Below, piece by piece: positions 57,901-64,000 of a stretch of 64,000 nucleotides of DNA. How positions within the stretch are numbered: the first letter of the stretch is position 1; each line of letters opens with the position of its first letter. This DNA comes from Planoprotostelium fungivorum. Lineage: Eukaryota > Evosea > Variosea > Cavosteliida > Cavosteliaceae. The translations under genes were made by a program, and so were the position numbers. The DNA lies in contig MDYQ01000599.1 in the NCBI GenBank assembly GCA_003024175.1, positions 216,962 to 280,961 on the forward strand, written 5' to 3'. The notes under the pieces were generated by a model. It made no database searches and was not told where the DNA came from. It worked only from the letters and a program-made list of their open reading frames with translations.

Positions 57901-58767
57901 CTGACTGTGCATCACCCTTCATCATCAGCACCTTGGACGTTGGTCCAAACGGATTGTTCGATGTCCACTCGCTTGATGTTACCTCTGAAATCGAGGATGC
58001 CCGTGATGTCTTGAATGAAGACGGAGAGGAAGGAAAGATTGGAGAAATGAGCGGAATCACTGGTGCAGTTGATGAGCCACAGGGAGGTTTGAGACGTGGA
58101 GGAGTAGACGGAAGCGTGTGAGATGATCAACGATGTGATGTTTCCGTTCAGTATGACGTTGGATTCTGTTCGAGGATGTTATTCATGCGATGCGATCGAG
58201 ATGTGATAACATACTTGGATTGTGGGGTCTTATCTCGGTGAAGTTACATCGGATCATGGAAAGGGATTCCACATTCGAGACGATGATGGAAGAGAAATTC
58301 GTGGTCTGAGCAAAGGAGGAGGAAATGGTGACATCACCAGCCCCTTCGATGTGTATGTTCGGCATCCAAGCAGATCCTTGGAACTGGAGATCTAGGATGG
58401 TCCATCAGAAGAACATGTGTGAAGATCAGCTACTCACTGTCGATGTTGACCTTACCAACTCCACTGAACACAAAGAAGGAATTGAAGAGGGACGTGACTC
58501 CGAGACAATTCAAAGTGAAATTGACATCTCTACGGTCCAAGATGATCAGAGATGAATCCATCCACGGTTTATCGTTTGCCGTGAAAGTCATTACGAGTTC
58601 ATCGTTTCGGAAACGGGATAGCTTATCGTCAACCACTGTCCCTCTATCAGATGATAGAAGGACAAGACTGCACCTTTTTGAATATCATCTTCTGGGTGAA
58701 GATAAACATTCTGAACACCCAGGGCAACCCCCAAGGTGAAAAGAACGAGAAGCTGGCTGCATCTCAT
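51984..58767 (-). CDS. Receptor kinase: beta-helix, leucine-rich repeats, TM, tyrosine-kinase-like domain
   Basis: One gene of some 35-40 small exons, about 1,700 residues. It opens with a signal peptide (MRCSQLLVLFTLGVALGVQ). The next 900 residues have Ser/Thr/Asn-rich repeats of right-handed beta-helix type (SSTGAVYLYNNRIEDLQIL, GGGVWIAGRFTEISFTGT). About fifteen LRRs follow (LSLRNNSMQLLKFVSQPFEN, KYLDLSNNNIQGDLDDL). After a Cys motif (CSITCVPD) comes the membrane helix ATLILIIITISALLLRK. The kinase domain has GAYGIVYQGVYK, VKQIKSASMP, EYIPRGNLYRYL, VIHKDLAARNVLLDG, VADFGMSRV, IKWMAPESL, SDVWSWAVLVIEIITGEEPF and KKRPTF. HKDLAARN is of tyrosine-kinase form. Some middle exon borders are approximate. 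Confidence 0.85.
52237..52353 (-). repeat. Receptor kinase intron with 39-bp tandem duplication
   Basis: The intron between IITG and EEPFPN codons contains two direct copies of a 39-bp unit (plus strand: GTTGTCCATCTGAGGATAGA and following, about 52269-52346) that differ at one or two bases. Each copy contributes a decoy CAG acceptor, but only the acceptor at 52237-52238 keeps the kinase frame. Confidence 0.7.
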
Positions 58768-58888
58768 GCTCCTCAGCCGATGTGATTCTCTTCGATTCGC
58801 AAATAAATACCTTACGACACGAAGCGAACAGAATATTCATCTGACATGTCCTCAGTGACAGAAGATCCGCCGATACACTGAAGGCCTT

Positions 58889-61290
58889 TATTTCTTCTTC
58901 GCGTCTCTGTACTTCTGGTCCTTGTCGATGGCCTTGTCCAACATTCCAAATATCGACAGCATGAGACTGCTGACCGAACCCCTTCCGTCCTTGGGTACTC
59001 TGAGCCCTCTCAGTCGTCCGTTCTCTCCTCTCTCTCACCCATCTCTGTATGACTTCATCTCTTCGTAGAGTCGGTTGATCGAGTCGATGATCTTCTTCTC
59101 CCTCTCTGCCGTCTCCGCTTTGATCGGGAAACAGCTCCAAAAGTGTCGCAGTAGCTCCATCGACGTTCGAAAGTACTTTTCGATCTTCTCTCTCGATCCC
59201 CCAGCCAAGTGCAGCATGTCGTCTGCTCTCTTCAGTTCCTCTCCCTCCTTCTTCTTCACCTGTGGGTGTATTGTCTCTCAAGAGGTGCTGCGAGTTGAGT
59301 TGTGGATTGCACACTTCGTTCAGAACGGCCACAGCCATCTCGGAGGAAATGTTGCATCGACTTCGATTCGAACTCCAACCTCTCATCTCCCCTCCAAATG
59401 TCCTCATGCACTTTTCGATCTCCTGTTCTCCATCACATCTTCTCCATGATAGGTTCATCGTTCTGTGGAGATGGATTCATCGTGTGGATGGCGCACCTCT
59501 TGGGGTATGGATGTGGTAGTCATCTTTGAAAAGTATACGGAGGAGTCTTTGATGTTGAGAGGAATGACATCGCTGGGGACATCAGCGTCTAGATCGTCGA
59601 ACGTGACCTTCTCCTTCGCTTCGTTCCCAGTCTTGCTCTTCTTTGCGGTCGATCTATCATTTGTCACCCACGATGGAAGAGTGATATACAACCCACCCCT
59701 CTAATACAAATTGAGCGTGACGGTTAAATTTACGGATCATGGGTAAAATCGGTTTTGCCTTTGGATCTGTCGATTTAGGTCTGATCTCTTCTCTGATTCC
59801 GTAATTCTGTATCCATTAATCTTCTCGTTCTTTGTCATTGGAGTGGTCTCCAAATGATCGTAGGGAGATGAATGCCTCACGTCTATCCCTTGCTCATCGT
59901 TGGCACTGATATCGTAGGAGATATCGATTCCATTCACTTTCTTCTTGAACAGATCTTTCCTCGAGTCTGATTCTTGTTGCTCCTGTACAACCTGTCCAAC
60001 GTCACGATCTCCACCACGACGGACATGAAGGGAGTCACCCTGGCAAAGATGTTCTCTTCCTTCTCGGCCAACACAGAAGTGGCCCTCTTCTCTGAATGAA
60101 ATCGTAACGTCTCAAAATATTTGGTCCAAAATTCCTGTTCGCTCATCTGTCGAACTGAATCATGATTGCTGTGGTCATCTAGAGTCCCACCTCATGAGGC
60201 ACCTTCTCTCGAAACAATCTCTCGATCGCGGGAGACTCTTTGAAGATGAGGTAGATCGACGTCGCCGTGAGTCGAATCTGTGATTTGTCCTCCGATGTGT
60301 TCTTGGGTGTGGACAGCAGGAGGGCAGAGGGTAGACCGGCCGTCTGATTGTTCATCTTGTACATCTCTGACTGAATCATAGGCTGTCGCTGTCACCGACA
60401 TCTCCTCCACGCCTCACCTTTCTGCTCTCCCAGAACTCTGCATCGGTGATGATCTTCATCTCGCTGACGAGATCCTTGTGCAGTGCCTTCAGCTCCGGAT
60501 TATTGGCCAGGAGGATGGCCCTATGACGTCAGACTCGCAGTGACATCGTCGTACCTCTGTTCCCTCTCTCTCTGCTCCGCCGTGGGAGGTTGGTTGTTGC
60601 TCTGAGTTACCTGCGTTACCGTCTCGGTCGCCGTTGGCTTCTGTGACGTCTTCACGGGTGCCGTAGACCGTGGAGCGTTGGTTCCGTTCGTCGGTTTGTT
60701 TCTGTTGATGTCAGACGACACCTGTGTGAATGGACGTACGTTTCTGGTGGTGCCGTGAGTCGTGTGATGATGTTCCTGGCGTTATCTCTCTCCTTCCAAC
60801 CGATCTACCGTATGTCACGTGTTGTGAAGGTGTCTTTCTCACCTTCTGATCAGCAGCGGATTTATTCATGAACTCAAAGGTGAGAGCCGATGCTGGGTCA
60901 TTATCTTTAGCCACTCTCAAAAGGGGTTTGGAGGTGGGGCTCTCTTTGTTCACTTGGAGTACTGTCCTCTTTAATATCTTCGCTGAGATCGCCTGCCTCA
61001 CCTTTGATGTCTTTGATGTTCAAGATGTCCGCTTTGGGATCACCCACTCCACCTGATGTGTCATTTAGGACATGATATTAGGCTCTCAACACGTGAGTTT
61101 GATGCATTAACATGAGTGTTAATAATAATATTGAATGAGTCGTTATGCATCACGAGACGGATCAATATGATGAGAACCTGCGCGAAGAAAGAGAAGTTTG
61201 AGGGTTGTGACAAAGAGGATTCCATCTTCACTGTTCTTGTTTCGTACCGCTGCCTGGTAGATCACGGTCTCATTTTGTTGATGAAGAAGA
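58889..61290 (-). CDS. GTF2H1: TFIIH core subunit p62 (TFB1)
   Basis: About ten exons, near 560 residues. N-terminal PH-like domain: AAVRNKNSEDGILFVTTLKL, then ADILNIKDIKG, FEFMNKSAADQK and WKERDNARNIITRL. A Pro/Thr-rich linker follows. The two BSD domains are NPELKALHKDLVSEMKIITDAEFWESR and SEQEFWTKYFETLRFHSEK (FW signatures in both). A middle region contains GIDISYDISANDEQGID, and the C-terminal helical domain reads MELLRHFWSCFPIKAETAER, ending in a Lys-rich tail with TAA at 58889-58891. p62 is the scaffold of TFIIH that contacts XPD, TFIIE and XPC in transcription and repair. The first exon is not resolved; the ATG is probably upstream of 61290. Confidence 0.9.
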
Positions 61291-61299
61291 AATTTAGAA

Positions 61300-62767
61300 G
61301 CGTTCCTTGACTCAATTAGTATTTCAGGCGTACAACACCAATGAATACCCACATGAAGACTAGGCCTTTCCCAATCTGATGTGGTGAAATTGCAGTCTAA
61401 TTGTAGAATGAAGATTCCCATTCGCGTACCCATTCTAGATTTGCGATTTTGAGGTCTCATGGGGACAATCATTATTTACGAAGTCATACAAGACACAAGT
61501 CATAAGAGATACTTCTCAGCGCCAAAGAAGTCAAACAAGATTACAACTGAGACAATTACGATAACCCGATCCTGATTGGCCGAGCCAGAGAGAAGATCTT
61601 GGAGGAGACAGAGTGCGACGAAGACGCATTCGACTACTGGCACAGAGAGGTCGTATTTGTAGGGGTATTCTTGATGAGGTTTAGCCAATTTGGCGCCAAA
61701 AAGACCAGGATGTCATAATCGATGATCAGGTCTTGCTGCGAGTTTTGGGTTCGCAGTCGGGCAGCTCCAGTGGCCGAGCTGTTTGCTCACTCCGCCTTGT
61801 CTGGCCGCGTGACACCAGTGATCGGACCCTGGGCTGTCCACTTTTTTTTACCGCAAAAAAGACAAAGAAAGAAGAAATACAGAAGAAAGAGAGCAGAGCA
61901 GAAGAAAGAGAGAAAGGACATAGAAACAATATTAGATCGACGGTTCAGACGATATTGAGATCGGCAGGCAGCTCAAAAAACACATTGATCGATATGCGGT
62001 GAAATTGACAATTACCATCAAAAAAGATCTGAAAACCCCTTCGCTTTCTGCTTCTTGACTCACAACATAGGAGAAGAACTCTTCTTCGACCAGAGCAATT
62101 TTGAACACACATTTAAAATGTCATATCACATTAGGTCACCAGTTGACCAATCTTGCTGTACCAGACCATCGTTACCTCTCTCGATCCTGGAGACACCACA
62201 TTCAAGATGGGTACAATAATCATATCCAACATCAAATCATATCATATCATTCACACAACAAATCGCTCACTTGAAAAGCCAGAAACAAATCGAGAATTGT
62301 ACTAAAAATACCTGATCTTTCACAGCAAATCACATGAGATGATCTTTGCCATGCTTTGCACCTCAGAGAAAGAATAATCCACAAACAAAACTACACACTT
62401 CTTCTACATGTGATATAGGGCAATGATGATGGGTGAGTGGTGTATTTGAGCAGGAGGAGGTCAGGACTGATTGTCTTTCTTGATGACTGATGTGATTTCA
62501 CGTAGTCTTTCTGCAGTGCTGTGGCTCTGTGGATAAGGGGGTTTCAAGGGTGGGAGATCTGTACCATTGTATAATAAAACTCTCAGAAGGGTTGATGTAA
62601 GAGTTAGACTCACGTCAGAGGCGGATTCCACAATAGAAATAGGTAATCGAGGGGGACTATGTAAGGAAGCATAGAATCGATTGGTGATTCCGAGTTGTAG
62701 ACCAAAATATTGGAAAGAGATATCTCCAAACGACACACAACTTTGTCATAAATAAACCATTCAAGGC
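61300..62767. other. Intergenic stretch, no supported gene
   Basis: About 1.45 kb. A 91-codon minus frame (62461-62736) and a 62-codon minus frame (61500-61688) have no recognisable features and lack convincing starts. A T8 run (61844-61851) is followed by a purine-rich block (61857-61930). The left end is the promoter of the TFIIH p62 gene; the right end abuts the retroelement. I could not recognise a long terminal repeat. Confidence 0.4.
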
Positions 62768-63900
62768 CTAGTGATGCAGAGTTCTCTTTCGTCTCTTGGT
62801 CTTCTCCTGTGTAGATTTAGAATGGCGCAAGTAATCTTTGAGAGTGTCTTTACAATGGCCTGTATCTGTGATCCAGTCTTCATTGTTCTTTGAGTCGAGG
62901 TTGTAACCCTGCCATTTAACAAGATATTCTGTGTACTTGTGTTTGCGGCCTCGCTGTTGAGAGTCCACAATACGTTCCACGATGTATTCTTCGTTGTTCT
63001 CAATCATCACTGGCTGTGGAGGAGGATCCTTCTGCCCGTTGAAAGAGTTGGCATAGTACGGGGTGAGAAGACTAGTATGGAATACAGGGTGAATCTTCAT
63101 GCCATCAGGGAGTTTCAACTTGTAGGAATCAGAGTTTGGGTACACTTCTTTGATAACCGTGTAAGGGCCCAATCTCTTATCAGACCATTTGACCTTTGGC
63201 CGTGTGGTCTTGATATTCTCTGAGGACAACAACACTTGATCACCTGGCTTGTACTTTGTTGCAGCAGTACGGTGACGGTCAGCATACTTCTTGATCTCTT
63301 CTCGAGCAAACTGCAGCTGACTCCTTGCAAATGACTCTGCATCTTGCAACTGTTCAGCCAGTTCGTTGGGATTGTCTGAGATAGACTTTGAAGCAGCTTC
63401 TGTGAAACGGGGATTTAATCCAGTGTTGGCAAAGAAAGGAGTGCACTGGATTGACGAATGCTTGGTGTTGTTATATGCAAACTCTCCTGTGGCTAACAAG
63501 ATGTACCAATCGTCCTGGTGATAGTCGCAGAACGCCCGTATATACTGATTGAGAACGGAATTGGTTCGTTTGGACTGACCATCAGTCTCAGGGTGGTACA
63601 AAGTAGATAAGACGGGGGTTAACTTTAACGCCTTCCAGAAGTGAGACCAGAATTGGGAACTAAATTGAACTCCACAATCAGAGATGATCTGTTCAGGGAT
63701 CCCATGGTAACGGACAACTCGATCAATGAAGAGTAAGGCCGTCTGTTCAGATGTGATGCCTGTGGTACATGCCGTAAAATGAGCCATCTTTGTGAAACGA
63801 TCCACCACAACCATGATTGCGTCATAACCTTGGCATTCAGGAAGCTCCACAATGAAATCCATTGTGACAGATGTCCATCGTGAGCTTGGAACGGGGAGTG
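62768..63900 (-). mobile_element. Ty3/gypsy chromovirus fragment: integrase core and chromodomain
   Basis: A minus-strand frame without introns, about 375 residues to the stop at 62768. It begins in the typical pre-core segment (PLPVPSSRWTSVTMDFIVEL). The DDE integrase core follows: VVVDRFTKMAHF, IISDCGVQFSSQFW (Cys where Arg is usual) and LSTLYHPETDGQSKRTN. The C-terminal GPY-type part is KRLGPYTVIKEVYPNSDSYK and PVFHTSLLTPYY. A chromodomain ends it (EYIVERIVDSQQ, EYLVKWQGYN, EDWI), marking it as a chromovirus. Gag, protease, reverse transcriptase and RNase H are missing to the right, where the frame meets telomere-like repeats and a TGA. The integrase itself has no stop or frameshift. Confidence 0.9.
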
Positions 63901-63930
63901 GGTTGAGGGTTTTAGGGTTTAGGGTTCAAC
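63898..63930 (+). repeat. Short TTTAGGG telomere-like repeat
   Basis: The plus strand reads GAGGGTTTTAGGGTTTAGGG (63905 onward) and continues TTCAAC. This is two to three units of the TTTAGGG type, oriented as at a right chromosome end. It interrupts the retroelement exactly where upstream coding sequence should continue, and about 70 bases of non-telomeric sequence follow. Confidence 0.55.
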
Positions 63931-64000
63931 AGTTTTATTACGCGCGTAGTGGCCTGGCACTAAGGCCAGTTAAGTGTCCCGGGCTGATAGACCAAAAGGA
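63931..64000. other. Terminal 70 bases with small hairpin
   Basis: Contains an inverted repeat TGGCCT (63950-63955) / AGGCCA (63963-63968). The sequence is not recognisable as part of the chromovirus frame and no gene is visible. Confidence 0.4.

Noticed and set aside
61722-61850. Possible tRNA-like or small RNA segment (GGTTCGCAGTCGGG)
   Set aside because: No cloverleaf could be folded on either strand; the T8 run downstream alone is not evidence of a Pol III gene.
62461-62736. 91-codon minus-strand frame next to the retroelement
   Set aside because: Starts with a non-ATG codon, has no recognisable domain and no supporting splice structure.

Overview
The window is eukaryotic nuclear DNA with tightly packed genes, mostly on alternating strands with under 400 bases between them. 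Genes are split by very many tiny introns, typically 35-60 nt, with GTGAG/GTGAT donors and CAG/TAG acceptors. The gene set (COPA, EMC6, NAF1, eIF3i, TFIIH p62, tubulin cofactor A, synaptojanin-type phosphatase, RapGAP, a VWA-Hint protein, a CudA-like factor, a receptor with a tyrosine-kinase-like domain) points to an amoebozoan. A protosteloid/variosean amoeba of the Protostelium/Planoprotostelium kind is my best guess; this is inference from gene content and intron style, not a database result.

Layout. 1-1.2 kb: minus-strand coiled-coil protein running off the left edge. 1.2-2.7 kb: mostly empty, with a G14 run. 2.7-5 kb (+): EMC6 and a nitronate monooxygenase. 5.1-6.6 kb (-): two tandem LisH-CTLH-only genes. 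6.7-12.5 kb (+): M1 aminopeptidase and an Acg-type nitroreductase-like protein. 12.6-17.2 kb (+): complete coatomer alpha. 17.3-23.9 kb (-): CMGC kinase, tRNA-Pro(AGG), NAF1, VWA-Hint protein. 24.1-27.5 kb (-): RapGAP. 28.6-34.1 kb (+): intronless CudA-like factor and Sac1/5-phosphatase (synaptojanin). 34.2-39.8 kb (-): DASH cryptochrome and a secreted glycoside-hydrolase-like protein. 40.1-44.6 kb (+): an unknown protein, a signal-peptide/C2H2/transmembrane protein, and an LRR protein. 44.7-51.3 kb: lysine-rich protein (-), tubulin cofactor A (+), eIF3i (-), copine/RGLG-like protein (-), S-adenosylmethionine decarboxylase (-). 52-58.8 kb (-): one large beta-helix/LRR receptor with a kinase domain. 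58.9-61.3 kb (-): TFIIH p62. The last 1.2 kb holds the integrase end of a Ty3/gypsy chromovirus, broken at a short TTTAGGG-like telomeric motif.

The genes do not form an operon or an evident pathway cluster. Housekeeping genes sit beside signalling genes (RapGAP, two kinases, Sac1/5-phosphatase, receptor). The most interesting signals are: the decarboxylase start codon split by an intron, with an upstream ORF; a family of short introns sharing a TCTACAACG(A/T)TGTAGA palindrome in several genes; the beta-helix/LRR/kinase receptor; the VWA-Hint protein; a predicted lumenal C2H2 finger; and the telomere-like motif in the retroelement. Exon boundaries were read by eye from GT-AG rules, reading frame and family similarity; coordinates may be off by a base or two, and 5' ends marked uncertain were not resolved.
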